A stretch of DNA of 33,077 nt from DATFXM01 sp035315885 (GCA_035315885.1 DATFXM010000177.1:1-33077); one strand, 5' to 3'. Numbered from the stretch's first letter, positions 1-9,863 are shown. Notes: generated by a model from the sequence alone, not told the origin. Program-made: numbers and translations.

Positions 1-44
1 CCACGCGTGAATCTTGAGAGTGTGGCTACCAGCACGTCGAGAGC

Positions 45-659
45 TTACACAGCGCCGCATTGGAAACCGACTTGCCGAGTTGCCACGCTCACGCTATTGT
101 ACACAAAAAAGTGCGCAAGAGTTCCGAGATCCCAGTGAAGATCCGCAGCCCAAATCCCGAGTCGGCCTTCCCTCTGAGAGACAAACGCTAGTTGCTTTCC
201 ATCTGGGGACCACACCGGGTTCCAACTGCTCCACTGGCCATCTGTCACGGGTATGGCGTTCCCACCAGCAAGGCGTTCGCACAGAACGACCTCGTTACGC
301 GCGTCCTGGATTGCGGAATACGCGATCATATTTCCGTCGGGTGAAAACTTCGGCTCCGACGATGACTCACCAGGTCCGTTCCTCCATTTGGTGATCTGCG
401 CAGTATGGAGATTGTGATACCGGGATTCCACGTTCCTTTTGGCGATTGTTCTGATAATCTGAAAAACCGCGACAATGAGCATCGCAGAAGTCAGAACAAG
501 CGCTAATCCCCACCAGGGGCTTTGAAGACGTTCTCTAACGAGCGCAGCAAACCGCTCGAGCCTTCCCTGTTCCAGTCTTCTCTTGGCTGCCGATCTCAGG
601 TCCTGAAGAAACTCAGGAAGAGCCTCTCGTTCCGCTCGGTCTTGAAGAATTGACCCACA
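45..659 (-). pseudogene. Broken membrane protein with PD40/TolB-type propeller repeats
   Basis: The frame is open from just after a TAA at 660-662 down to a stop at 45, with no convincing start at its upstream end; the first ATG is at 482. It reads as a charged helical cytoplasmic stretch, one membrane helix (around the codons for WWGLALVLTSAMLIVAVF), then two PD40-like blades with the motifs EPKFSPDGNMIAYSA and NPVWSPDGKQLAFVSQ. Family proteins carry many such blades after the helix, usually behind a kinase or winged-helix domain. Here the propeller stops after two blades and the sequence then loses resemblance to the family. I read it as a relic missing both ends. The original could have been a Ser/Thr kinase-TolB or regulator-TolB fusion; the remaining part cannot decide. 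Confidence 0.55.
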
Positions 660-727
660 TTACCCGAGCGACGTAGATTGCGGGAAGCGCCTTCGGCGAT
701 GATGTTGTTGTGTTGGCGACTGTTCAA

Positions 728-945
728 ATTTCTACGTTCTTTGGTGATCGCTCACCTGTTACTACACGAATGAGCTTGGCCTCACGATCATCTATCCTAA
801 TGTGCGAGGATCATCTGGTTACGGTAAGACGTTTCGGAAACTCGACAACGCGTTCCGCCGACAGAGGACACTCATAAAGATGTCGGTGCACTAATTGGCT
901 GGATAAAAACCAGCAGCCGGACTTGGACAGCGAGCGCGTCACTGA
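728..945 (+). pseudogene. Frameshifted remnant of an S9 prolyl-oligopeptidase catalytic domain
   Basis: From 760 the plus strand reads YYTNELGLTIIYPNVRGSSG followed by YGKTFRKLDNAF, closely matching the conserved stretch before the catalytic serine in S9 (DPP IV/acylaminoacyl-type) peptidases. Just upstream (about 728-759) a different frame gives TFFGDRSP. Downstream, REDTHKDVGALIGWIKT continues in another frame, then QQPDLDSERVTE in a third. At least three frame changes are therefore needed. The nucleophile elbow and everything after it are absent. It is a decayed piece of about 70 codons with no function of its own. It lies opposite in strand to the PD40 relic, so the two are not halves of one gene in their present arrangement. 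Confidence 0.75.
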
Positions 946-980
946 ACTGTGTTAGTCGGGAAAAAACCAACATAAACCTT

Positions 981-1184
981 TCAAGAAAACGCCAAAAGCA
1001 GTAGTCCAACGAATATTAGAATAACTCCAAAGATGAAACCATAGTCCGCCACGCTCCCACTAGACACTTGGTCCTCATCCCAATTCTCAGGCTCCTCGAG
1101 CCTATTCCTAGACCTCCAACCCGTGTAGCACAGGGCCAGCCCTAACAATGCTAGACCTACTCCGATCAGTTTGGTCGCTCTCAT
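981..1184 (-). CDS. Small two-helix membrane protein, candidate immunity protein for the adjacent Rhs
   Basis: This is a 67-residue protein with two hydrophobic helices (about residues 5-24 and 48-66) joined by an acidic loop (LEEPENWDEDQ). No named family is recognised. The ATG at 1184 is the only plausible start because an in-frame TAA lies just upstream; no strong ribosome-binding site is visible. It begins 76 bp after the stop of the large Rhs gene on the same strand, which is the usual place for an Rhs immunity gene. The Rhs C-terminus is glycine-rich and hydrophobic, and a small integral-membrane partner is what would protect against a pore-forming toxin, as described for Tse5/Tsi5 of Pseudomonas aeruginosa. 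The role is inferred from position and topology only. Confidence 0.6.
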   Translation of the reverse strand: MRATKLIGVGLALLGLALCYTGWRSRNRLEEPENWDEDQVSSGSVADYGFIFGVILIFVGLLLLAFS

Positions 1185-1260
1185 ATTTTAGGCATGCTCG
1201 CTTTCAGAGGTTTGTCACTGATAGCATCCGTAGTAGCTCCTTGCCGCACTCACTCCTTGG

Positions 1261-4200
1261 CTATATCCGTACATGCCACCAACTATGCCACCAAACTACT
1301 CCTCCCACCAATGCACCCCATGGCCCAAAAAACATTCCGATGGATGCTCCCAATTTGGCCCCTACAAAGCCGTACGCTAGGGACCCGGCTAATCCGCCCA
1401 CCTCTTCGGCAGCCACTCGAGCGCGGCAGCTCCTTCCGGCGGTAGCGATTCTCGATATGCCAAGTCCAATGCCGACTCCAAGACCAACCATACCTATGGC
1501 GCGTACTCCACGTCCTGCTGCGTTCACTGCTCCGCTTGTCCTTGCTGCACTTCCTGCCGACCTGTTCAAGCCCAACGGTCCACGGCCGCTATAGACGCGG
1601 TTCTCTCTCGCTAGATCAGTAAATCCTTGCCCAACAGGACTCAGTTTTGCGCGAGTCGCATCCGCCAGGTTGTTGCGGCTCAGGTCAGCTAGCGGCTCGC
1701 AAGCGTTAATTCGCGATGCCTGAGATGCATAAATACCTCTTTGTATACCATCGTTTAGTGCGGCTGCAGATGTGTAATCAACCGCTCCAGTCAGATTTCT
1801 TGGGTCAGCAACGCTCTCACCGATCGTCTGGCTTCGAAGTCCCGACGAATCTGCTTGATTTACCGGGTCGTTCCCAACGTAGCTATAGACGTTCGAATCC
1901 CCGCCGCCAAATCCTATGGGATCTTCGCTGATGAACCTGGCAAGTGCCGGAGAATAGTAGCGTGCACGATCATAATAGAGTCCTGTTTCGTCCTCCTCTC
2001 GACCAATATACTTGCGTGGATTCGTGCTCAAGCCTCCAGACGTTGTGTTCTTGCCAAATGGCTCGTACGTATAGTCGGTACCTGACTGACCATTCGTGTC
2101 GGACAACGAGATTGTAGAGCCCAACGCGTCGACGAGCGGGAATACTGCGGTGCTTGCGTCGATACGGCTGAAGGTGCGGTCGTATCCGTCAGTGAATGTG
2201 TCGGTTACTACTGAAGCACCGGAAACCTCCTGGACGATCGCAGCCCCGTCATAATGGTAATTGGTGGTCACACCATTTACAGTTTTCCCTGTACGTCTAC
2301 CGATTCCGTCGTATTGAAAAGCAGAGATCAGTCCAGGCCCATTTACCGACGTTAGCTGATTGCGCGCATTCCACGTGTATGACCTTACACCATCACTGAC
2401 AAGGTTCCCATTCATATCATAGGTAAGACTCTGGTCACCGAAACTGATTTGATTGTTAACGGAATTGTAAGTGGCAGAAGATATTGTCTGTGGTAGAGCT
2501 ATCCGCGAAAGCGTACCACCAAGTTTGCTGACCGCCCCTCGCACATCGTACTCATAGCGGAGATCTCCGATCAACGAACCATTCTTCTTATATGAAATAT
2601 TAGTTACGCGAGACACTTCGTCGTAGACGTACTCCACCACAACAGCATTTGGCAACGTCATAGATGTACAACGGTCGGATACGTCATATGTAAACGACAC
2701 CGTGTATAGCCCCTGCGAAATCTCCGTGAGTCGGTTAGCGCTATCGTATATGTAGTTCACAGCCTGTTGTCCTGGCGCCTGCATACTGGTCCGTCGTCCT
2801 GCCGCATCGTAATTATAGCTGACGGTGCCATGAGAAGTGGTTTCGCTAGCCAAATGGTCAAAGTTGTCGTAGGTGTATGTAATGGTGCCGGAGACCGAAT
2901 CTGTGACTTGAAGAACTCTACCACATGCATCATAGGTGAAGCCTCTCGTAGAGTTGTCATCATAAGTCACCAGGGTTAACCGGTCGAGCGCGTCATATAT
3001 GTAGCTGGTGACCTGTGACTTGCGGTCAGTCAGCTGCGTAAGGTTTCCATTGACGTCATACTGGTAGTGTACTGCACGCATCATTGCGTCAGTTCGAGTC
3101 GTTACACGGTCCATGTTGTCATAACCGTATGATACCGTCTGCCCCTTCGCATCGATGACACTCGTCGCATTCCCATTTGAATCGTAAGAAAACGAAGTGT
3201 TTCCCTGTATCGGATCAACAAGGGTCGTTACATTGTTTGTCGCATCAAAGTTCAAACGAACAGTTCTTCCGATCGGGTCTCTCATGCTAGTGAGACGGCC
3301 AGCTGCGTCAGTGAAGCGCCCAATCGTTTGGCCCAGCGGGCTCGTTACTGAAGCGAGATCGCCAGACTCGTATCCGAACTGGGTGGTATTTCCTAGAGGG
3401 TCGGTCACAGACAATGGCTGACCTAGCTCGTTGTAAGTAACTGTTGCTTGATGGCCAAGAGGATCAGTGGCAGTCGTTAATCGGCCCCTACTGTCGTATA
3501 GGAACTGCGCGGTGTGATTCAGTGGATCGGTAATACTCGTAAGCTGACTATAGGTTTGATCGTAAGTGTAGTTAGTTGAGACAGAGTCCGAAGTACCAGC
3601 AAGGTCAGTCACAGTGACAACGTTGCCGAGTGAGTCGTAACTGTACTCAGTCCTTCGCCCTAGCGGGTCCGTTACGCTAAGAACGCGATTTGTGGCGATT
3701 TGGCGTTCGATAGCATATGCAATACCACAACAGCTATGAGTGTCTATTAGAACGTAGCCATCAGAGTTAAATGTAACCGTCCGATGGTTTCCGCGTGGAT
3801 CTATTGCGTCAGTCTGAGTGATTTTGTTGTTCACATCGAGAGTGTACAAGAATTGGTAAGTGGAGTTGTCTGCTTGAGTTTGCAGTACAACGCGTCCATT
3901 TGAGTCGTACTGATTCGTGAGATAGACAATTCCGCGTGCGTCCCTTACGGTCAACATTCTATTTGCAGCATCATACGTGTATTGGGTGACTCCGCCCATC
4001 GGATCTGTTACCTGCGCCAGACGACCGCTAGCGTCATAACTATAAGTGACAGTTCGGCCGATGTTGTCGGTTGCCTGAGTGATGTGGAAGTTTACGTCGT
4101 ACGTGAACTCTATCCAGCGCCCATTCGGAGAAATTACTTTTGTGATCCGATGGCTGGCAAGGTCGGCGGATGTCCCAGCGTTGCGAATGATTGAAAGTTG

Positions 4201-6696
4201 ATTGCCATTTCGATCAATTATTGCGCTGAGTGGCGCAACGTCACGACCGTCACTGGGGAACCGAAAAACCGTGCCATCCTTCATTCTCAAGTCCCACCTG
4301 AATCCCGTGCCGTCGCTGATCGCAGTGAGAGTTGCCTTATAAAAATTCGTGGGTGTGCTATGTGCTTCCATTATGGCGCCATTAGGTCCAGTACCGCTCG
4401 AAATGCGATCGAACCGAATCTTTCCACCATCGGGCAAAACTAACTGAGCGTAGCTGTAGGTCGTCTGATCTCCTACCAAAAAGAGTTCATAAGGATGCCT
4501 AACACCCGTTCCGAACGGACGCCATTTCGTATCATTCGGTCGATAGATGCGCGTCAACGAAATGGGGATCAGATCTGGCAAGTAAAGATCTGTCTGTCGA
4601 TAAACAAATAAGCCTGTCCCCAGATCCACTGGGTCACCATCCTGGCCGCACTCATTACACGCGGGGCCGTCAGCCTCATCTGGATTGCCGATGGACGCGC
4701 AAGTAAAGAGCTGAATTGTGACGCCAGGGTCGGGTACTATCTGCTTGCCGTCGCTGGTCACAGTGCCGTGGCCGTAGGTGTACCAGCCTACTCCCTCTGC
4801 CGCATAACTCCAGAAATCGATTCGTGCCCCCGAAAGGATCTTCGAGTAGTTGGGGAACACTATCTGGAACCCAGGACCAGCTTGCCCATCGGGGGACTCG
4901 AGCTTTGTTCCACCCAACTGAAGCGTAAAGAACATCGGGAATGAAACACCGAGTGGACCTGGAAAAGGACCGCGGTCCAACGGTACGGGGGTTATCGTGA
5001 ACTCTTTGAGCTTATGTCCATCGACATCGCGGAGGACTGTCCTCCGTGGGATATGGACTTCGAGACCAGGCAGCAATGGAGTCGTGGCAATTACTTTTTT
5101 ATGTGTCGGCGACGACACTTTGATTGCGTTCTTGGTATCGAGGACTGGCATCCAGATCGTGTAGGGCAACGCATTGGTTCGATTCACGCGTGGTATGTCC
5201 ACCGCAATCATGAAGAATCCGTAGGTGGTCTTATTGGTGCTCAAGCCGCGGCAGTCTACTATCAACGTCTTGCGGCCAGTCTCGAGACCGCTTAAAACGA
5301 AGCGTCCAGTACCGTCACTGTGAGTCTCGTGATCGCCTATGCGGAGGATCACGTTTTCAAGCGGCCACCCGTCGATTCTCAAGACCTGACCGGCAAGCGC
5401 AGTCACTCCAGCCTGCCCTTCAAGCGGAGGAAGATCCTGCCATTCCGAATGCGAATAGCCGCTTGTCCAATCCCCGTTATAGTTACGCTGATCGGGAACC
5501 CACACCTGTCCCTGCGGAATGTCGGAGACCGTCGTGAACGTTAGACTTGCCGGCTCGATGAGCGAACCGTCCTCAGCTCTGAGACCAGTAACGATGGCCG
5601 TGTAGACTGTTCCCGGCTTCAGCGGGGCCTCTGGAATGGCGAATGCCAGCATCCCGGACTCGGCTGGAGTAACGCGACTAGACACTTGTTCAGTATCTGA
5701 CCGTAGACTGATCGCGCCCGCAGTGACCGTTTCCATTGGGACCAGCCGCGAGAAGCGGAGCGAAACAAGACTGTTGAGCGACACACCTCGCGCATTGTTC
5801 GCCGGAATGGACGCAACAACCTGAGAAACTGCGTTTCCTATTGCGTCCTTGGTGAGCTCGTCCGGTTCTCCGTTGCGCGCCTTGCGAAAATGCCCAGTTG
5901 ACGTCTCGTAGACCTCGTCGTAGACAGAATTGTTCTTATCCTGATCAATCGAACCTGAAAACAGAACGTTCCCGTTCGCCAGCAGTCGAGCGGTGTGACC
6001 CGAACGAGCGAATCGAAGACGGCCCGAGACTTCGGTGGTCCGGCGGGTTCGGAAATCCCACGTCTCGACGGTCTTCAATGCACTCCCATCATTGGACACG
6101 CCTCCCGCAATCAGGACCTGTCCATCAGTCATGAGCGTCGCGGTATGGTAGACCCGACTGGTGAGTGGCTGGGAGGACACAGAGGCGTCTGTCGCCAGCC
6201 GTGGTAATTCGTCAAGCAACTCGGACACGCCTGATGAAGGATCGAGAATCTCCGGGCTTGCTATTCCCCCGCTTTCGCTTATGCCACCTAGAACAAGGAT
6301 CTTGCCGTCCGGGAGCAGAGTCGCCGTGTGCCATGCTCGCGCCTGTTTGAGTTCCATCGACCGATGTTCGATTGCGTCTGCCCTTGTTCCCTCAATTCGG
6401 CACCTCGCAGTCGGCCCGTCGCTTTCAAGCCCACCTGCTTTCAGGAGTGCTCCGTTTGGAAGCAGAGTTGTGCTCTGACCAGGCACACTATCTTGCGCGG
6501 TGCCGCGCGAAGGCGGTCGTTTCGACAGGAGACTCGATGAAAAAGGCGCTTTGGGAGCCGCAGCTACTGTACGATTCGGGTGTTTGGTGGCCGCGGTCTT
6601 TGAGCTGCTAAACGTCGATGCAAGCGAAACCAGTGGTCCAACACCTAACAGCGCGGATAACAGGATGCTAACGATAACACTCGAGCGCCTCTTCAT
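1261..6696 (-). CDS. Secreted kelch / Rhs-YD repeat protein with hydrophobic C-terminal tip
   Basis: This 1811-residue protein starts at an ATG preceded by GGGAG about 11 bp upstream. Domains in order: Sec signal peptide (about 1-27); kelch/galactose-oxidase-like blades (HTATLLPDGKILVLGG near 123-138, repeats near 183-199 and 234-248); a Big_5-type Ig domain (about 294-390); a carboxypeptidase-regulatory-like domain (about 433-485); a DPVDLGTGLF segment typical of the start of the Rhs shell; then many YD repeats such as YTYDAAGR and FSYDSNGN. The Rhs core closes with ARYYSPALARFISEDPIGF and a final DSSGL at about 1620. Beyond it lies a 191-residue variable tip rich in Gly/Ala, with likely membrane-inserting segments (GLGVGIGLGI, FVGAKLGASIGMFFGPWGAL). 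In Rhs/WapA-type proteins this tip is the toxin. Delivery here would be Sec-dependent at the cell surface. The toxin role is inferred; a structural surface protein is the alternative. Confidence 0.9.
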   Translation of the reverse strand: MKRRSSVIVSILLSALLGVGPLVSLASTFSSSKTAATKHPNRTVAAAPKAPFSSSLLSKRPPSRGTAQDSVPGQSTTLLPNGALLKAGGLESDGPTARCRIEGTRADAIEHRSMELKQARAWHTATLLPDGKILVLGGISESGGIASPEILDPSSGVSELLDELPRLATDASVSSQPLTSRVYHTATLMTDGQVLIAGGVSNDGSALKTVETWDFRTRRTTEVSGRLRFARSGHTARLLANGNVLFSGSIDQDKNNSVYDEVYETSTGHFRKARNGEPDELTKDAIGNAVSQVVASIPANNARGVSLNSLVSLRFSRLVPMETVTAGAISLRSDTEQVSSRVTPAESGMLAFAIPEAPLKPGTVYTAIVTGLRAEDGSLIEPASLTFTTVSDIPQGQVWVPDQRNYNGDWTSGYSHSEWQDLPPLEGQAGVTALAGQVLRIDGWPLENVILRIGDHETHSDGTGRFVLSGLETGRKTLIVDCRGLSTNKTTYGFFMIAVDIPRVNRTNALPYTIWMPVLDTKNAIKVSSPTHKKVIATTPLLPGLEVHIPRRTVLRDVDGHKLKEFTITPVPLDRGPFPGPLGVSFPMFFTLQLGGTKLESPDGQAGPGFQIVFPNYSKILSGARIDFWSYAAEGVGWYTYGHGTVTSDGKQIVPDPGVTIQLFTCASIGNPDEADGPACNECGQDGDPVDLGTGLFVYRQTDLYLPDLIPISLTRIYRPNDTKWRPFGTGVRHPYELFLVGDQTTYSYAQLVLPDGGKIRFDRISSGTGPNGAIMEAHSTPTNFYKATLTAISDGTGFRWDLRMKDGTVFRFPSDGRDVAPLSAIIDRNGNQLSIIRNAGTSADLASHRITKVISPNGRWIEFTYDVNFHITQATDNIGRTVTYSYDASGRLAQVTDPMGGVTQYTYDAANRMLTVRDARGIVYLTNQYDSNGRVVLQTQADNSTYQFLYTLDVNNKITQTDAIDPRGNHRTVTFNSDGYVLIDTHSCCGIAYAIERQIATNRVLSVTDPLGRRTEYSYDSLGNVVTVTDLAGTSDSVSTNYTYDQTYSQLTSITDPLNHTAQFLYDSRGRLTTATDPLGHQATVTYNELGQPLSVTDPLGNTTQFGYESGDLASVTSPLGQTIGRFTDAAGRLTSMRDPIGRTVRLNFDATNNVTTLVDPIQGNTSFSYDSNGNATSVIDAKGQTVSYGYDNMDRVTTRTDAMMRAVHYQYDVNGNLTQLTDRKSQVTSYIYDALDRLTLVTYDDNSTRGFTYDACGRVLQVTDSVSGTITYTYDNFDHLASETTSHGTVSYNYDAAGRRTSMQAPGQQAVNYIYDSANRLTEISQGLYTVSFTYDVSDRCTSMTLPNAVVVEYVYDEVSRVTNISYKKNGSLIGDLRYEYDVRGAVSKLGGTLSRIALPQTISSATYNSVNNQISFGDQSLTYDMNGNLVSDGVRSYTWNARNQLTSVNGPGLISAFQYDGIGRRTGKTVNGVTTNYHYDGAAIVQEVSGASVVTDTFTDGYDRTFSRIDASTAVFPLVDALGSTISLSDTNGQSGTDYTYEPFGKNTTSGGLSTNPRKYIGREEDETGLYYDRARYYSPALARFISEDPIGFGGGDSNVYSYVGNDPVNQADSSGLRSQTIGESVADPRNLTGAVDYTSAAALNDGIQRGIYASQASRINACEPLADLSRNNLADATRAKLSPVGQGFTDLARENRVYSGRGPLGLNRSAGSAARTSGAVNAAGRGVRAIGMVGLGVGIGLGISRIATAGRSCRARVAAEEVGGLAGSLAYGFVGAKLGASIGMFFGPWGALVGGVVWWHSWWHVRI

Positions 6697-6787
6697 TTCT
6701 GCTTTTCTCCCTGTCGTGAATCCACATTAAGTTTCCAATCAGAATCGGCCTGAAGTGGCTCTAATCTGACAACAACGCTCCAAGGAA

Positions 6788-9400
6788 CTACGGGCTCGTC
6801 ACTGAGACGTTTATAGTGCCGGTATTCGTGCCGGCGGGATCTATGCTTATGGTGTAAGTGCCGGTCGTCGGCAATGTTTGCGTCGAGAGATTGAAACTCG
6901 CCGCCGAAGACGTCGAAGTGGTCAGGGTCGTGCCGTCGGGCTTCAATAGCTTCACCGTGACCGATCCCATTGTGTTCCCGGTGATGTGAACCGTCACCTG
7001 TTGGCTCGACGTGCCGCTGAAGGTAAGGCTTCCGTTCTGACCAGGCACTGTCGTTGTCACTCCCACTGCAGATCCGCCGATCGTGACAGATCCCGAAACG
7101 TCTGCCGGAACGTCATAGAGCGTGGCGGTGAAGCTGCCCGTGTTGGTCGAGTTGGGATTCAAGAATATCGAATACGTGCCGGTCGTCGGCAGGGTCCTCG
7201 TATCGTAGAAGAAGGAACTCGTGCTTATCCCACCAACAGGTATCAACGCCGTCCCATCGGGCTTAAAGACGGTCACCGCTTCGCTGGCTATCGTTATGTT
7301 CGTCAGATTCAAGCTAATTCTTTGACCGGCTGTTCCGCTGAACGACAAGCGGGCATTCTGACCTGGAATGCTGATCGTTGTGGCAACGGCCGAACCTCCA
7401 GGCGTAATCGTGCCCGTCACATCGGCACAGTCGTACAAAGCGAATGTCGCACTTCCGGTATTTGTGCCGGTTGGATCAGCTACGAATTTGTAAGTCCCGT
7501 TTGATGAAAGCGAGACCGCGTCTATGAAACCGCCCCCTGTTCCAAACGAGCCGCCGGTCACGAATCCGCCACTCGGGTTGAACAAGTTTATCGGTGTAGA
7601 ACCGCCAATGCTGACACCGCTAATCACGAGTGAAACCGTCTGGCCTGCGGATCCGCTGAACGTAAGAACTCCGGTCTTGCCAGGCGACGATAGGCTCAAC
7701 GTGATTGGAGATCCTCCCGGCGTGATTGTGCTGGTCACTTCCGTAGCATCGTACAGGGTGATTGTGATGTTTCCGGTGTAATGAATCTGTGGATCGACTA
7801 CGAGCGTGTAGGTACCTGATACCGGCAAGTTTGTCTGATCCTGGAATCCGCCGCTTGTGCCAACCACAGTGTTGCTGATGTTCGAGCCATCCGGCTTCTT
7901 TACGATCACGTTTACGGTTGTCACTGTGACGCTCGTGAAAGTCATGCTTATCTTTTGCGAAGCAGTGCCGCTGAACGTGTAGCTCCCGTTCTGACCCGGT
8001 GTGGAAATCGATGGCGAGACAGCTGCCCCGCCGATCGTTATAGTCCCGGTTATGTCTGCCGCTACGTCGTATAGAGAAACTGTTATGCTCCCCGTGTTAG
8101 TGGCATTAGGATCGAGGAGAATCGTGAACGTTCCGGTGGAAGCCAGTTGAACAGGCTCCATGAAAAAACCACCTGTGCCCGTGCTTGTAGTGGTGAGAAT
8201 CGTCGTGTTGGGATTGTAGATGATGACGTTCGTGGTGCTCGGAACGGTAACGCTCGACAGCCGCATACTGATTCGCTGGCCGCTAGTGCCGGAGAACGTC
8301 AAACGAGCATTCTGACCCGCCGTAGTGGTGGTGGCTGTCACCGAAGCGCCACCCAAAGTTATTGACGATACGAAATCCGGCGCAACCTCGGTTAGTGTGC
8401 AGGTAGCCGATGCATTTGCCGTTATTGCCCACGGCGCAAACTCGATCGTGTACGTACCAGTTGCCGGCAATGTCGTGGCGTCAATGTAGGTTGAGGTTGT
8501 ACCTGACGCCGTCACCTGATTTAGAGTGGTGCCGTTCGGATTGAGAATGGCTACTGTCGTATTGCCGCCGCTAACGACGCTGGTGATGTTTAAGAAAACG
8601 CGATGTCCTTCGAGTCCGTCAAACAAAGCGAGCGCGACCTTGCCAGTCGAGGTAATCGAAAACGAGACGGCGCCGCCAGTCACTATACGCGCGGTAGAAA
8701 CAACATCCGCCGGACTATAAGGCGATGGCGGTATGAAGAAGTCCGCGCTGCTCGTCGCCTTTCCATACTGCGTCGCAACCGAAACATGCCCCGAGCCAGC
8801 CTGCGGCACCGTCGTAGAAATGCTGGTGGTGGTCGCAGAAGAGACCGATGAATTGATTATATTGAAGCTCGTCCGGTCATTGAGTGCCGTGGCGTCAAAG
8901 TTGGTACCCGACACCGTGACTGCCGTACCGGGTGTTCCTATTGTCGGCGTGAAACCGGTAATCGTCGGAGCTCCCGAAGTTCCCGATGAGACCGTGAAAT
9001 TCGCCGCGCTGGTGGCATTCCCAGATGGCGATGTCACGGCAATTGGACCGGTCGACGCACCGGATGGAACGCTTACTGTCAACACTGAGGGGCTCGATTC
9101 CAAAACTGTGCCTGCAGTGCCATTGAACATGACCGTGTTTTGCGCTACCGTCGCGCTGAATCCAGTCCCATAGACCGTTACGGTTGTCCCCGTTGTACCA
9201 ACCGATGGAGTGAACGAGGTCACTGAGGTGACTGACGAGCTGTACCTCGATATTGAAAGCAGATTTCCTACGGCATCGTACGAGTAGGTAGCCGCATCGC
9301 CGTTCTTGTCGACGACACCAATAAGCCTACCCAGATCGTCATAGGAATAGTTAATCGGAACGGGCAGCGACATATTGATGGTGGTCGCAGTGTCGTTCAC
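6788..9400 (-). CDS. Surface protein with YD repeats, IPT/TIG domains and six tandem beta-domain repeats; 5' end broken
   Basis: From the GTG at 9400 the frame encodes 870 residues: two YD repeats (YSYDDLGRLIGVVDKNG, TYSYDAVGNLLSISR), two IPT/TIG domains (about 60-137 and 143-222), then six tandem ~105-residue repeats. These have a pattern like ADVTGTITPGGSA, PGQNARLSFSGTAGQRIS, KPDGT, LPTTGTYS and DP-x-TNTGS, resembling pre-peptidase C-terminal domains. The frame stays open upstream to a TAG at 9653-9655. Codons 9401-about 9630 encode a clear carboxypeptidase-regulatory-like domain (GKITRLDGTTAIAGASVNAY), yet contain no ATG, GTG or TTG. The true protein therefore began further upstream, and the gene looks truncated; the GTG start may be artificial. 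It has no visible signal peptide for this reason. It precedes the kelch-Rhs gene by 91 bp on the same strand. Confidence 0.7.
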   Translation of the reverse strand: MNDTATTINMSLPVPINYSYDDLGRLIGVVDKNGDAATYSYDAVGNLLSISRYSSSVTSVTSFTPSVGTTGTTVTVYGTGFSATVAQNTVMFNGTAGTVLESSPSVLTVSVPSGASTGPIAVTSPSGNATSAANFTVSSGTSGAPTITGFTPTIGTPGTAVTVSGTNFDATALNDRTSFNIINSSVSSATTTSISTTVPQAGSGHVSVATQYGKATSSADFFIPPSPYSPADVVSTARIVTGGAVSFSITSTGKVALALFDGLEGHRVFLNITSVVSGGNTTVAILNPNGTTLNQVTASGTTSTYIDATTLPATGTYTIEFAPWAITANASATCTLTEVAPDFVSSITLGGASVTATTTTAGQNARLTFSGTSGQRISMRLSSVTVPSTTNVIIYNPNTTILTTTSTGTGGFFMEPVQLASTGTFTILLDPNATNTGSITVSLYDVAADITGTITIGGAAVSPSISTPGQNGSYTFSGTASQKISMTFTSVTVTTVNVIVKKPDGSNISNTVVGTSGGFQDQTNLPVSGTYTLVVDPQIHYTGNITITLYDATEVTSTITPGGSPITLSLSSPGKTGVLTFSGSAGQTVSLVISGVSIGGSTPINLFNPSGGFVTGGSFGTGGGFIDAVSLSSNGTYKFVADPTGTNTGSATFALYDCADVTGTITPGGSAVATTISIPGQNARLSFSGTAGQRISLNLTNITIASEAVTVFKPDGTALIPVGGISTSSFFYDTRTLPTTGTYSIFLNPNSTNTGSFTATLYDVPADVSGSVTIGGSAVGVTTTVPGQNGSLTFSGTSSQQVTVHITGNTMGSVTVKLLKPDGTTLTTSTSSAASFNLSTQTLPTTGTYTISIDPAGTNTGTINVSVTSP

Positions 9401-9863
9401 TACGCTGACACCTGTTTGCGTTTGTCGCTCGTAACCTGCTGCGGCTGCCTCTACCGAATAGGTTCCGGCGGTGAGACTCCCGATGGTGTAGTCTCCTGTC
9501 GCGTTCGTAGTTGCGGTTCCCGCAACACTCGCTCCCTGATACGCATTGACCGATGCGCCGGCGATCGCAGTCGTTCCGTCGAGCCGAGTGATCTTGCCAG
9601 TGACAGATCCCGGCCCGAATAAGCAATTTCTCCTGACAGGTTCGCAGAGGATCTATGTCCATACCGGCGATGCGGTGATAGACGAAGGGACGGAACTTCT
9701 TACAGCAGAAATCCTGGGGAATGGTGACCCAATAGTGAACCAGGAGAGCGAGATGGTGGCGAGATGGTGAACTAAGCCTTTGCCAATCAATGCTTCGCTC
9801 TTTGAGAGTTTGTTAAGGTTGTAAAATCGGGCACCACTGAATCGATACGCTGAACACCGGTGC

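Noticed and set aside
1264..5000. YD repeats considered as a possible CRISPR or DNA-level tandem repeat
   Set aside because: The repeats are protein-level and diverged; there are no identical DNA repeats with spacers.
9546..9770. Plus-strand frame whose end reads protein-like (TGDAVIDEGTELLTAEILGNG)
   Set aside because: Short, no start or ribosome-binding site, and its first half overlaps in antisense the carboxypeptidase-regulatory-like domain. I could not tie it to a family, so it is not annotated; it might still be a gene relic.
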